A DNA stretch of 64,000 nucleotides from Apostichopus japonicus. Lineage: Eukaryota; Echinodermata; Holothuroidea; Aspidochirotida; Stichopodidae. The position numbers were made by a program, and so were the translations under genes. The stretch lies in NCBI RefSeq assembly GCF_037975245.1, contig NC_092576.1, forward strand, positions 45,936,111 to 46,000,110, read 5' to 3'. The notes under the pieces are model-generated. The model made no database searches and had not been told where the DNA came from. It was given only the letters and a program-made list of their open reading frames with translations. Of this stretch, positions 13,201 through 28,200 are shown piece after piece (positions within the stretch are counted from its first letter, which is position 1; each line of letters begins with the position of its first letter).

Positions 13201-16200
13201 ATAAAATCATTGATATGAGTGACTAACTCTGGAATTAACACAAAATAGATAAAATCATTGATACGAGTGACTAACTCTGGAATCATGGTGTAGAGATGAA
13301 GAGCTCCTGATATAAATGGCAGCTGGTTGAACAGAGGACTGGTTATACTATGCTGTCCATTAATATTGTGGTTACTGTTACACAATAATAGTTCATGTGA
13401 GCTCACGTTAATTTACCTTTGCATGGTTAGATGAGGCATTATTCACTAACAATCACACATGAGTGTTTGAGAGATGGCACAGTGCTGATATCCTATCTAA
13501 TGGTAATTTTAGAGTTACCTTTGTGCGTTTTTTGTCATCAAGGTCTTGCCCTTCATCCTCATCAGTAACGTCACCAATGTCTTCTCCAAAGTCAACAGGT
13601 AACTTTTTGGCCTGAGGTCAAGCAAAAAGTACATCAACCAGAATTAAACAAACTCAATCAAAAGTCTCTCTGTCACCTGTCAGAACATCTAATGGTATTT
13701 GACCTCTCTCAGCCCACAGGGAGGAGCATCTCAACTGGAATGTGTTACTCATACACTGGGCTATTCTTTACTTCACCAAACTGTGTATCTCTGTGTCTGT
13801 TTACTAGAGACCAGTATGTCTCTGTGTATGTTCACAAAGGCTAGTGTTTCTCTATGTCTGTTCACTAGAGACCAGTGTGTCTCTCTGTACTACAGAATAA
13901 TGTGTCTCTCTGTACTACAGACCAGTGTGTCTCTCTGTCCTACAGACTAGTTTTTCTCTCTGTACTACAGGCCAGTGTGTCACTCTGTACTACAGGCCAG
14001 TGAATCTCTCTGTACTACAGACTAGTGTGTCTCTCTGTACTACAGGCCAGTGTGTCTCTCTGTACTACAGACTAGTACATCTCTCTGTACTACAGACTAG
14101 TACATCTCTCTGTACTACAAACTAGTGTGTCTCTCTGTACTACAGGCCAGTGTGTCTCTCTGTCCTACAGGCCAGTGTGTATCTCTGTACTACAGACTAG
14201 TACATCTCTCTGTACTACAGACGAGTGTGTCTCTCTGTACTACAGACCAGTGTGTCTCTCTGTACTACAGACGAGTGTGTCTCTCTGTACTACAGACCAG
14301 TGTGTATCTCTGTACTACAGACTAGTGTGTCTCTCTGTACTACAGGCCAGTGTCTCTCTTTTCTACATACTAGTGTGTCACTCTGTCCTACAGACTAGTG
14401 TCTCTCTGTACTACAGGCCAGTGTGTCTCTCTGTATTTGACTAGTGTGTCTCTCTGTACTTCAGACCAGTGTCTCTCTGTACTACAGACTAGTGTGTCTC
14501 TCTGTACTACAGGCCAGTGTCTCTCTGTACTACAGGCCAGTGTGTCTCTCTGTACTACAGACTGGTGTGTCACTCTGTACTACAGGCCAGTGTGTCTCTC
14601 TTTACTACATACTAGTGTGTCACTCTGTACTACAGACTGGTGTGTCACTCTGTCCTACAGACTAGTGTCTCTCTGTACTACAGGCCAGTGTGTCTCTCTG
14701 TATTTGACTAGTGTGTCTCTCTGTACTTCAGACCAGTGTCTCTCTGTACTACAGACTAGTGTGTCTCTCTGTACTACAGGCCAGTGTCTCTCTGTACTAC
14801 AGGCCAGTGTGTCTCTCTGTACTACAGACCAGTGTGTCACTCTGTACTACAGGCCAGTGTGTCTCTCTTTACTACATACTAGTGTGTCACTCTGTACTAC
14901 AGACTGGTGTGTCACTCTGTCCTACAGACTAGTGTCTCTCTGTACTACAGGCCAGTGTGTCTCTCTGTATTTGACTAGTGTGTCTCTCTGTACTTCAGAC
15001 CAGTGTCTCTCTGTACTACAGACTAGTGTGTCTCTCTGTACTACAGGCCAGTGTCTCTCTGTACTACAGGCCAGTGTGTCTCTCTGTACTACAGACCAGT
15101 GTGTCACTCTGTACTACAGGCCAGTGTGTCTCTCTTTACTACATACTAGTGTGTCTCTCTGTACTACAGGCTAGTGTCTCTCTGTACTACAGGCCAGTGT
15201 GTCTCTCTTTACTACATACTAGTGTGTCACTCTGTACTACAGACTGGTGTGTCTCTGTGTTCTACATACTAGTGTATCTCTGTGTCTGTTCAATAGAGAC
15301 CAGTATGCCTCTAATTATGTTTGCGAGAGACTGGTGCATCCCCATTTCTATTCACCGAAGACTAGTGTATCTCAGTGTCTGAAATAGATAACTCATTTTG
15401 CTATTCTACTAGTTCTTAGATCAAGCCAATATTGTACGCATTCATAATCCCACCCTTTGACAAAGCAGTTTTTGCTAATATGCAACCTATGCTTTAATTA
15501 AGAATATGAACTTCTTTTCAAAAGATCGAGTATCAAAATGATATCTTTCAATTTTCTCAGACTTGGCATGTGATGTAAAAACCATGCCATGTCCTCATTT
15601 ATTCAATCATGAAACCTCTGGCACCTACTATCGAATTGATCATATGGGACCAAACATTTATTTAGAGTTTGCATGTAACCACATCTTTTACACAATGAAG
15701 TCATTTTCTTGACTCAAGTCAATGACTTGGACTTAAGACAGAATTGTGTCACATTTTTCTTGACTTGCGACTTGACTTGACTTGACAGAAAAGTGACTTG
15801 ACTTATTGACTTCTTGGCACTAGATTACACTCTACTAATTTGTTCTAACAAATTAGAAAGAAATACTCTGCACAATCGGCAAAACTGTTCAGTTTATATT
15901 ATTAGGAGTTCTAACACTAACATTCTACTTATGAAGGAGTTCTAACACAAACATTCTACTAAAGAAGGAGTTCTAACACTAAAATTCTACTTAAGAAGGA
16001 GTTCAAACACTAACATTCTACTTAAGAAGGAGTTCTAACACTAACAGTCTACTTAAGTAGGAGTTCTAACACTAACATTCTACTTAAGAAGGAGTTCTAA
16101 CACTAACATTCTACTTAATAAGAAGGAGTTCTAACACTAACATTCTACTTAAGAAGGAGTTCTAACACTAACATTCTACTTAAGAAGGAGTTCTAACACA

Positions 16201-19200
16201 AACATTATACTTAAAAAGGAGTTCTAACACTAACATTCTACTTAAGAAGGAGTTCAAACACTAACATTCTACTTAAGAAGGAGTTCTAACACTAACATTC
16301 TACTCAATAAGAAGGAGTTCTAACACTAACATTCTACTTAAGAAGGAGTTCTAACACTAACATTCTACTTAATAAGAAGGAGTTCTAACACCAACAATCT
16401 ACTTAAGAAGGAGTTTTAACATGTTCTAATTATGTTTATTATCTCTTCTCTTTTGGGACATGAACTGTTAAATTATGGTATATCCCGATTGAAAAATTAG
16501 GTGCTCTGCAAACATTCTTAGGCATAAGACTTTCAAGGTCTGGGTACCATTGAAGTTGAACATTCAAGTAAGTTTAAATAGTGATTCCTAGGAACCAGAA
16601 TAACTATTTGTGAGGTTTTATAATGCATATTATATGAAATAAAGGAATGCTGTAAAAAACACAAACTTTGAGCAACTGTGTATACTTCAGATTATCCTTT
16701 TTGTGTTGCCACATTGAATGACAGGAGTCATGACTACACTCTGAGTCACTCATAGTAGGCCACCAGTCTTCAAAACTAATGACTACACTCTGAGTCACTC
16801 ATAGTAGGTCACCAGTATTCAAATCTAATGACTACATTCTGAGTCACTCATAGTAGGCCACCAGTATTTGAATTTCATGACTACACTCTGAGTCACTCAT
16901 AGTAGGCCACCAGTATTCAGATCTAATGACTACACTCTTGAGTCATTCATAGTAGGCAACTAGTATTTGAATCTCATAACTACACTCTGAGTCACTCATA
17001 GAAGGCCACCAGTATTTGAATCTCATAACTACACTCTGAGTCACTCATAGAAGGCCACCAGTATTTAAATCTAATGACTACACTCTGGGTCACTCATAGT
17101 AGGCCACCAGCATTCGAAGCTCATTACTACACTCTGAGTCACTCATAGTAGGCCACCAGTATTAAAATCTCATGACTACACTCTGAGCCACCAGCATTCA
17201 AAGCTCATTACTGCACTCTGAGTCACTCATAGTAGGCCACCAGTATTCAAATCTCATGACTACACTCTGAGTCACTCATAGTAGGCCACCAGTATTCAAA
17301 TCTCATGACTACACTCTGAGTCACTCATTGTAGGCCACCAGTATTCAAATCTAATGACTACACTCTGAGTCACTCATAGTTAGGCCACCAGCATTCGAAG
17401 CTCATGACTACACTCAGAGTCACTCATTGTAGGCCACCAGTATTTGAATCTCATGACTTCACTCTTGAGTAGGCCACCAGTATTCCAATCTTATGAGTTG
17501 CACAAGCCTAGAGTAAAGGAAAAGAATGCTCTGTGGGATAGTCACCTTGATGAGGATTTTATGTCTCAGTTGCATCGGTGACGGCAAGAATTCCTGTTGC
17601 TGATTTGGTCTATCAATGTAGAGCTTGTCTGTTGAGAGAGGACCCAGCATAATAGTAAGGCATGGCTTAAGGGACTTTAACATTCTAAAGTAACATTTAC
17701 ATCATACTGGAAAGGTGTGGCCTAAGAGACCTTAACATTCTCAGATAACATTTACATCATAATAGTAAGGTGTAATTTATACCAGTATGGCATAGACACT
17801 GCCAATGTTTGATCAGTGTGGCATAGACACTGGTTATGTTATACCAGTGTGGCATAGACACACGTTATGTTATACCAGTGTGGCATAGACACTGTTTGTG
17901 TTACACCAGTGTGGCATAGACACTGTTTATGTTACACCAGTGTGGCATAAACACTGTTTGTGTTACACCAGTGTGGCATAGACACTGTTTATGTTACACC
18001 AGTGTGGCATAGACACTGTTTATGTTACACCAGTGTGGCATAGACACTGGTTATGTTATACCAGTGTGGCATAGACACTGGTTATGTTATACCAGTGTGG
18101 CATAGACACTGGTTATGTTATACCAGTGTGGCATAGACACTGTTTATGTTATACCAGTGTGGCATAGACACTGGTTATGTTACACCAGTGTGGCATAGAC
18201 ACTGTTTATGTTACACCAGTGTGGCATAGACACTGGTTATGTTATACCAGTGTGGCATAGACACTGTTTATGTTATACCAGTGTGGCATAGACACTGTTT
18301 ATGTTATACCAGTGTGGTGTGGACACTATGTTATACCAGTGTGGTGTGGACACTGTTTATGTTATACCAGTGTGGCATAGACACTGGTTATGTTATACCA
18401 GTGTGGCATAGACACTGTTTATGTTATACCAGTGTGGTGTGGACACTGTTTATGTTATACCAGTGTGGTATAGACACTGTTTTTTGTTATACCAGTGTGG
18501 CATAGACACTGTTTATGTTATACCAGTGTGGCATAGACACTGCTTATGTTATACCAGTGTAGTGTGGACACTGTTTATGTTATACCAGTGTGGTGTGGAC
18601 ACTATGTTATACCAGTGTGGTGTGGACACTGTTTATGTTATACCAGTGTGGCATAGACACTGGTTATGTTATACCAGTGTGGCATAGACACTGTTTATGT
18701 TATACCAGTGTGGTGTGGACACTGTTTATGTTATACCAGTGTGGTATAGACACTGTTTTTGTTATACCAGTGTGGCATAGACACTGTTTATGTTATACCA
18801 GTGTGGCATAGACACTGCTTATGTTATACCAGTGTAGTGTGGACACTGTTTATGTTATACCAGTTTGGCATAGACACTGTTTATGTTTTACCATTGTGGT
18901 ATAGACACTGGTTATGTTATACCAGTGTGGCATAGACACTGGTTATGTTACACCAGTGTGGCATAGACACTGGTTATGTTATATTAGTGTGGCATAGACA
19001 CTGGTTATGTTATACCAGTGTGGCATAGACACTGTTTATGTTATACCAGTGTGGTGTGGACACTGTTTATGTTATACCAGTGTGGTATAGACACTGTTTT
19101 TGTTATACCAGTGTGGCATAGACACTGTTTATGTTATACCAGTGTGGCATAGACACTGTTTATGTTATACCAGTGTGGTGTGGACACTGTTTATGTTATA

Positions 19201-22200
19201 CCAGTTTGGCATAGACACTGTTTATGTAATACCAGTGTGGTGTGGACACTGTTTATGTTATACCAGTGTGGCATAGACACTGTTTTTGTTATACCAGTGT
19301 GGTGTGGACACTATGTTATACCAGTGTGGTGTGGACACTGTTTTTGTTATACCAGTGTGGCATAGACACTGGTTATGTTATACCAGTGTGGCATAGACAC
19401 TGGTTATGTTATAGCAGTGTGGTATGGACACTGTTTATGTTATACCATTGTCGTATGGACACTGTTTATGTAATAACAGTGTGGCATAGACACTGTTTAT
19501 GTTATACCAGTGTGGTATGGACACTGTTTATGTTATACCATTGTCGTATGGACACTGTTTATGTTATATCAGTGTGGTATGGACACTGCTTATGTTATAC
19601 CAGTTTACTGCTTTGGTGTCAGCCACCATACTTTCTAAGTATCTTTTAAGTCATACCAGTAAAGTTTCAATTTAAATAACCTTTTCTTCCCTCAGTAACA
19701 TCCATGTCATACAGTAATGAACAATTTAAACCACCACTGTCATCAACAAAAGATACTGACCTTTTAAAATACTGGTCAGGTATTTAGCCATTCCTCTTAC
19801 TTCTTGCAGTAACATCCATGTCATACAGTAATGAACAATTTAAACCACCACTGTCATCAACAAAAGATACTGACCTTTTAAAATACTGGTCAGGTATTTA
19901 GCCATTCCTCTTACTTCTTGCAGTAACATCCATGTCATACAGTAATGAACAATTTAAACCACCACTGTCATCAACAAAGATACTGACCTTTTAAAATACT
20001 GGTCAGGTATTTAGCCATTACTCTTACTTCTTGCAGTAACATCCATGTCATACAGTAATGAACAATTTAAACCACCACTGTCATCAACAAAAGATACTGA
20101 CCTTTTAAAATACTGGTCAGGTATTTAGCCATTCCTCTTACTTCTTGCAGTAACATCCATGTCATACAGTAATGAACAATTTAAACCACCACTGTCATCA
20201 ACAAAAGATACTGACCTTTTAAAATACTGGTCAGGTATTTAGCCATTCCTCTTACTTCTTGCAGTAACATCCATGTCATACAGTAATGAACAATTTAAAC
20301 CACCACTGTCATCAACAAAGATACTGACCTTTTAAAATACTGGTCAGGTATTTAGCCATTCCTCTTACTTCTTGCAGTAACATCCATGTCATACAGTAAT
20401 GAACAATTTAAACCACCACTGTCATCAACAAAGATACTGACCTTTTAAAATACTGGTCAGGTATTTAGCCATTACTCTTACTTCTTGCAGTAACATCCAT
20501 GTCATACAGTAATGAACAATTTAAACCACCACTGTCATCAACAAAAGATACTGACCTTTTAAAATACTGGTCAGGTATTTAGCCATTACTCTTACTTCTT
20601 GCAGTAACATCCATGTCATACAGTAATGAACAATTTAAACCACCACTGTCATCAACAAAAGATACTGACCTTTTAAAATACTGGTCAGGTATTTAGCCAT
20701 TACTCTTACTTCTTGCAGTAACATCCATGTCATACAGTAATGAACAATTTAAACCACCACTGTCATCAACAAAAGATACTGACCTTTTAAAATACTGGTC
20801 AGGTATTTAGCCATTACTCTTACTTCTTGCAGTAACATCCATGTCATACAGTAATGAACAATTTAAACCACCACTGTCATCAACAAAAGATACTGACCTT
20901 TTAAAATACTGGTCAGGTATTTAGCCATTACTCTTACTTCTTGCAGTAACATCCATGTCATACAGTAATGAACAATTTAAACCACCACTGTCATCAACAA
21001 AGATACTGACCTTTTAAAATACTGGTCAGGTATTTAGCCATTCCTCTTACTTCTTGCAGTAACATCCATGTCATACAGTAATGAACAATTTAAACCATCA
21101 CTGTCATCAACAAAAGATACTGACCTTTTAAAATACTGGTCAGGCATTTAGCCATTCCTCTTACTTCTTGCAGTAACATCCATGTCATACAGTAATGAAC
21201 AATTTAAACCACCACTGTCATCAACAAAAGATACTGACCTTTTAAAATACTGGTCAGGTATTTAGCCATTACTCTTACTTCTTGCAGTAACATCCATGTC
21301 ATACAGTAATGAACAATTTAAACCACCACTGTCATCAACAAAAGATACTGACCTTTTAAAATACTGGTCAGGCATTTAGCCATTCCTCTTACTTCTTGCA
21401 GTAACATCCATGTCATACAGTAATGAACAATTTAAACCACCACTGTCATCAACAAAAGATACTGACCTTTTAAAATACTGGTCAGGTATTTAGCCATTAC
21501 TCTTACTTCTTGCAGTAACATCCATGTCATACAGTAATGAACAATTTAAACCAACACTGTCATCAACAAAAGATACTGACCTTTTAAAATACTGGTCAGG
21601 TATTTAGCCATTCCTCTTACTTCTTGCAGTAACATCCATGTCATACAGTAATGAACAATTTAAACCACCACTGTCATCAACAAAGATACTGACCTTTTAA
21701 AATACTGGTCAGGTATTTAGCCATTACTCTTACTTCTTGCAGTAACATCCATGTCATACAGTAATGAACAATTTAAACCACCACTGTCATCAACAAAGAT
21801 ACTGACCTTTTAAAATACTGGTCAGGCATTTAGCCATTCCTCTTACTTCTTGCAGTAACATCCATGTCATACAGTAATGAACAATTTAAACCAACACTGT
21901 CATCAACAAAGATACTGACCTTTTAAAATACTGGTCAGGTATTTAGCCATTACTCTTACTTCTTGCAGTAACATCCATGTCATACAGTAATGAACAATTT
22001 AAACCACCACTGTCATCAACAAAGATACTGACCTTTTAAAATACTGGTCAGGTATTTAGCCATTCCTCTTACTTCTTGCAGAAACATCCATGTCATACAG
22101 TAATGAACAATTTAAACCACCACTGTCATCAACAAAAGATACTGACCTTTTAAAATACTGGTCAGGTATTTAGCCATTCCTCTTACTTCTTGCAGTAACA

Positions 22201-25200
22201 TCCATGTCATACAGTAATGAACAATTTAAACCACCACTGTCATCAACAAAAGATACTGACCTTTTAAAATACTGGTCAGGTATTTAGCCATTCCTCTTAC
22301 TTCTTGCAGTAACATCCATGTCATACAGTAATGAACAATTTAAACCACCACTGTCATCAACAAAGATACTGACCTTTTAAAATACTGGTCAGGTATTTAG
22401 CCATTCCTCTTACTTCTTGCAGTAACATCCATGTCATACAGTAATGAACAATTTAAACCACCACTGTCATCAACAAAAGATACTGACCTTTTAAAATACT
22501 GGTCAGGCATTTAGCCATTCCTCTTACTTCTTGCAGTAACATCCATGTCATACAGTAATGAACAATTTAAACCACCACTGTCATCAACAAAAGATACTGA
22601 CCTTTTAAAATACTGGTCAGGTATTTAGCCATTACTCTTACTTCTTGCAGTAACATCCATGTCATACAGTAATGAACAATTTAAACCAACACTGTCATCA
22701 ACAAAAGATACTGACCTTTTAAAATACTGGTCAGGTATTTAGCCATTACTCTTACTTCTTGCAGTAACATCCATGTCATACAGTAATGAACAATTTAAAC
22801 CACTGTCATCAACAAAAGATACTGACCTTTTAAAATACTGGTCAGGTATTTAGCCATTACTCTTACTTCTTGCAGTAACATCCATGTCATACAGTAATGA
22901 ACAATTTAAACCACCACTGTCATCAACAAAAGATACTGACCTTTTAAAATACTGGTCAGGTATTTAGCCATTACTCTTACTTCTTGCAGTAACATCCATG
23001 TCATACAGTAATGAACAATTTAAACCACCACTGTCATCAACAAAAGATACTGACCTTTTTAAATACTGGTCAGGTATTTAGCCATTACTCTTACTTCTTG
23101 CAGTAACATCCATGTCATACAGTAATGAACAATTTAAACCACCACTGTCATCAACAAAGATACTGACCTTTTAAAATACTGGTCAGGTATTTAGCCATTC
23201 CTCTTACTTCTTGCAGTAACATCCATGTCATACAGTAATGAACAATTTAAACCAACACTGTCATCAACAAAGATACTGACCTTTTAAAATACTGGTCAGG
23301 TATTTAGCCATTACTCTTACTTCTTGCAGTAACATCCATGTCATACAGTAATGAACAATTTAAACCAACACTGTCATCAACAAAGATACTGACCTTTTAA
23401 AATACTGGTCAGGTATTTAGCCATTCCTCTTACTTCTTGCAGTAACATCCATGTCATACAGTAATGAACAATTTAAACCAACACTGTCATCAACAAAGAT
23501 ACTGACCTTTTAAAATACTGGTCAGGTATTTAGCCATTACTCTTACTTCTTGCAGTAACATCCATGTCATACAGTAATGAACAATTTAAACCAACACTGT
23601 CATCAACAAAAGATACTGACCTTTTAAAATACTGGTCAGGTATTTAGCCATTACTCTTACTTCTTGCAGTAACATCCATGTCATACAGTAATGAACAATT
23701 TAAACCACCACTGTCATCAACAAAAGATACTGACCTTTTAAAATACTGGTCAGGTATTTAGCCATTCCTCTTACTTCTTGCAGTAACATCCATGTCATAC
23801 AGTAATGAACAATTTAAACCATCACTGTCATCAACAAAAGATACTGACCTTTTAAAATACTGGTCAGGTATTTAGCCATTACTCTTACTTCTTGCAGTAA
23901 CATCCATGTCATACAGTAATGAACAATTTAAACCAACACTGTCATCAACAAAAGATACTGACCTTTTAAAATACTGGTCAGGTATTTAGCCATTCCTCTT
24001 ACTTCTTGCAGTAACATCCATGTCATACAGTAATGAACAATTTAAACCATCACTGTCATCAACAAAAGATACTGACCTTTTAAAATACTGGTCAGGTATT
24101 TAGCCATTACTCTTACTTCTTGCAGTAACATCCATGTCATACAGTAATGAACAATTTAAACCATCACTGTCATCAACAAAAGATACTGACCTTTTAAAAT
24201 ACTGGTCAGGCATTTAGCCATTCCTCTTACTTCTTGCAGTAACATCCATGTCATACAGTAATGAACAATTTAAACCAACACTGTCATCAACAAAAGTTAC
24301 TGACCTTTTAAAATACTGGTCAGGTATTTAGCCATTACTCTTACTTCTTGCAGTAACATCCATGTCATACAGTAATGAACAATTTAAACCACCACTGTCA
24401 TCAACAAAGATACTGACCTTTTAAAATACTGGTCAGGTATTTAGCCATTACTCTTACTTCTTGCAGTAACATCCATGTCATACAGTAATGAACAATTTAA
24501 ACCACCACTGTCATCAACAAAAGATACTGACCTTTTAAAATACTGGTCAGGTATTTAGCCATTCCTCTTACTTCTTGCAGTAACATCCATGTCATACAGT
24601 AATGAACAATTTAAACCACCACTGTCATCAACAAAGATACTGACCTTTTAAAATACTGGTCAGGTATTTAGCCATTCCTCTTACTTCTTGCAGTAACATC
24701 CATGTCATACAGTAATGAACAATTTAAACCACCACTGTCATCAACAAAAGATACTGACCTTTTAAAATACTGGTCAGGTATTTAGCCATTACTCTTACTT
24801 CTTGCAGTAACATCCATGTCATACAGTAATGAACAATTTAAACCAACACTGTCATCAACAAAAGATACTGACCTTTTAAAATACTGGTCAGGTATTTAGC
24901 CATTACTCTTACTTCTTGCAGTAACATCCATGTCATACAGTAATGAACAATTTAAACCACCACTGTCATCAACAAAAGATACTGACCTTTTAAAATACTG
25001 GTCAGGTATTTAGCCATTACTCTTACTTCTTGCAGTAACATCCATGTCATACAGTAATGAACAATTTAAACCACCACTGTCATCAACAAAGATACTGACC
25101 TTTTAAAATACTGGTCAGGTATTTAGCCATTACTCTTACTTCTTGCAGTAACATCCATGTCATACAGTAATGAACAATTTAAACCACTGTCATCAACAAA

Positions 25201-28200
25201 AGATACTGACCTTTTAAAATACTGGTCAGGTATTTAGCCATTACTCTTACTTCTTGCAGTAACATCCATGTCATACAGTAATGAACAATTTAAACCACCA
25301 CTGTCATCAACAAAAGATACTGACCTTTTAAAATACTGGTCAGGTATTTAGCCATTCCTCTTACTTCTTGCAGTAACATCCATGTCATACAGTAATGAAC
25401 AATTTAAACCACCACTGTCATCAACAAAGATACTGACCTTTTAAAATACTGGTCAGGTATTTAGCCATTCCTCTTACTTCTTGCAGTAACATCCATGTCA
25501 TACAGTAATGAACAATTTTAACCACCACTGTCATCAACAAAGATACTGACCTTTTAAAATACTGGTCAGGTATTTAGCCATTCCTCTTACTTCTTGCAGT
25601 AACATCCATGTCATACAGTAATGAACAATTTAAACCACCACTGTCATCAACAAAAGATACTGACCTTTTAAAATACTGGTCAGGTATTTAGCCATTACTC
25701 TTACTTCTTGCAGTAACATCCATGTCATACAGTAATGAACAATTTAAACCAACACTGTCATCAACAAAAGATACTGACCTTTTAAAATACTGGTCAGGTA
25801 TTTAGCCATTACTCTTACTTCTTGCAGTAACATCCATGTCATACAGTAATGAACAATTTAAACCACCACTGTCATCAACAAAAGATACTGACCTTTTAAA
25901 ATACTGGTCAGGTATTTAGCCATTACTCTTACTTCTTGCAGTAACATCCATGTCATACAGTAATGAACAATTTAAACCACCACTGTCATCAACAAAGATA
26001 CTGACCTTTTAAAATACTGGTCAGGTATTTAGCCATTACTCTTACTTCTTGCAGTAACATCCATGTCATACAGTAATGAACAATTTAAACCACCACTGTC
26101 ATCAACAAAAGATACTGACCTTTTAAAATACTGGTCAGGTATTTAGCCATTACTCTTACTTCTTGCAGTAACATCCATGTCATACAGTAATGAACAATTT
26201 AAACCACCACTGTCATCAACAAAAGATACTGACCTTTTAAAATACTGGTCAGGTATTTAGCCATTCCTCTTACTTCTTGCAGTAACATCCATGTCATACA
26301 GTAATGAACAATTTAAACCACCACTGTCATCAACAAAAGATACTGACCTTTTAAAATACTGGTCAGGTATTTAGCCATTACTCTTACTTCTTGCAGTAAC
26401 ATCCATGTCATACAGTAATGAACAATTTAAACCACCACTGTCATCAACAAAAGATACTGACCTTTTAAAATACTGGTCAGGTATTTAGCCTTTACTCTTA
26501 CTTCTTGCAGTAACATCCATGTCATACAGTAATGAACAATTTAAACCACCACTGTCATCAACAAAAGATACTGACCTTTTAAAATACTGGTCAGGTATTT
26601 AGCCATTACTCTTACTTCTTGCAGTAACATCCATGTCATACAGTAATGAACAATTTAAACCACCACTGTCATCAACAAAAGATACTGACCTTTTAAAATA
26701 CTGGTCAGGTATTTAGCCATTACTCTTACTTCTTGCAGTAACATCCATGTCATACAGTAATGAACAATTTAAACCAACACTGTCATCAACAAAGATACTG
26801 ACCTTTTAAAATACTGGTCAGGTATTTAGCCATTACTCTTACTTCTTGCAGTAACATCCATGTCATACAGTAATGAACAATTTAAACCACCACTGTCATC
26901 AACAAAGATACTGACCTTTTAAAATACTGGTCAGGTATTTAGCCATTCCTCTTACTTCTTGCAGTAACATCCATGTCATACAGTAATGAACAATTTAAAC
27001 CAACACTGTCATCAACAAAGATACTGACCTTTTAAAATACTGGTCAGGTATTTAGCCATTCCTCTTACTTCTTGCAGTAACATCCATGTCATACAGTAAT
27101 GAACAATTTAAACCAACACTGTCATCAACAAAGATACTGACCTTTTAAAATACTGGTCAGGTATTTAGCCATTACTCTTACTTCTTGCAGTAACATCCAT
27201 GTCATACAGTAATGAACAATTTAAACCAACACTGTCATCAACAAAAGATACTGACCTTTTAAAATACTGGTCAGGTATTTAGCCATTACTCTTACTTCTT
27301 GCAGTAACATCCATGTCATACAGTAATGAACAATTTAAACCATCACTGTCATCAACAAAAGATACTGACCTTTTAAAATACTGGTCAGGTTTTTAGCCAT
27401 TCCTCTTACTTCTTGCAGTAACATCCATGTCATACAGTAATGAACAATTTAAACCACCACTGTCATCAACAAAAGATACTGACCTTTTAAAATACTGGTC
27501 AGGCATTTAGCCATTCCTCTTACTTCTTGCAGTAACATCCATGTCATACAGTAATGAACAATTTAAACCAACACTGTCATCAACAAAAGTTACTGACCTT
27601 TTAAAATACTGGTCAGGTATTTAGCCATTACTCTTACTTCTTGCAGTAACATCCATGTCATACAGTAATGAACAATTTAAACCACCACTGTCATCAACAA
27701 AGATACTGACCTTTTAAAATACTGGTCAGGTATTTAGCCATTACTCTTACTTCTTGCAGTAACATCCATGTCATACAGTAATGAACAATTTAAACCACCA
27801 CTGTCATCAACAAAGATACTGACCTTTTAAAATACTGGTCAGGTATTTAGCCATTACTCTTACTTTTTGCAGTAACATCCATGTCATACAGTAATGAACA
27901 ATTTAAACCACCACTGTCATCAACAAAAGATACTGACCTTTTAAAATACTGGTCAGGTATTTAGCCATTCCTCTTACTTCTTGCAGTAACATCCATGTCA
28001 TACAGTAATGAACAATTTAAACCACCACTGTCATCAACAAAAGATACTGACCTTTTAAAATACTGGTCAGGTATTTAGCCATTACTCTTTGTTGCTGTAT
28101 ACTGCAGTGATTTTCCAGAGAAAGTATAACAGGAAACCTAGTAACAGGAAGTAAAAACCACTTGTTATAAATATGGTGTACACATGATATCAATCTTGCT

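Noticed and set aside
13699-15382. Long plus-strand frames rich in SVSLCTTD
   Set aside because: Products of the 25-bp array; no start context, domain or splice support.
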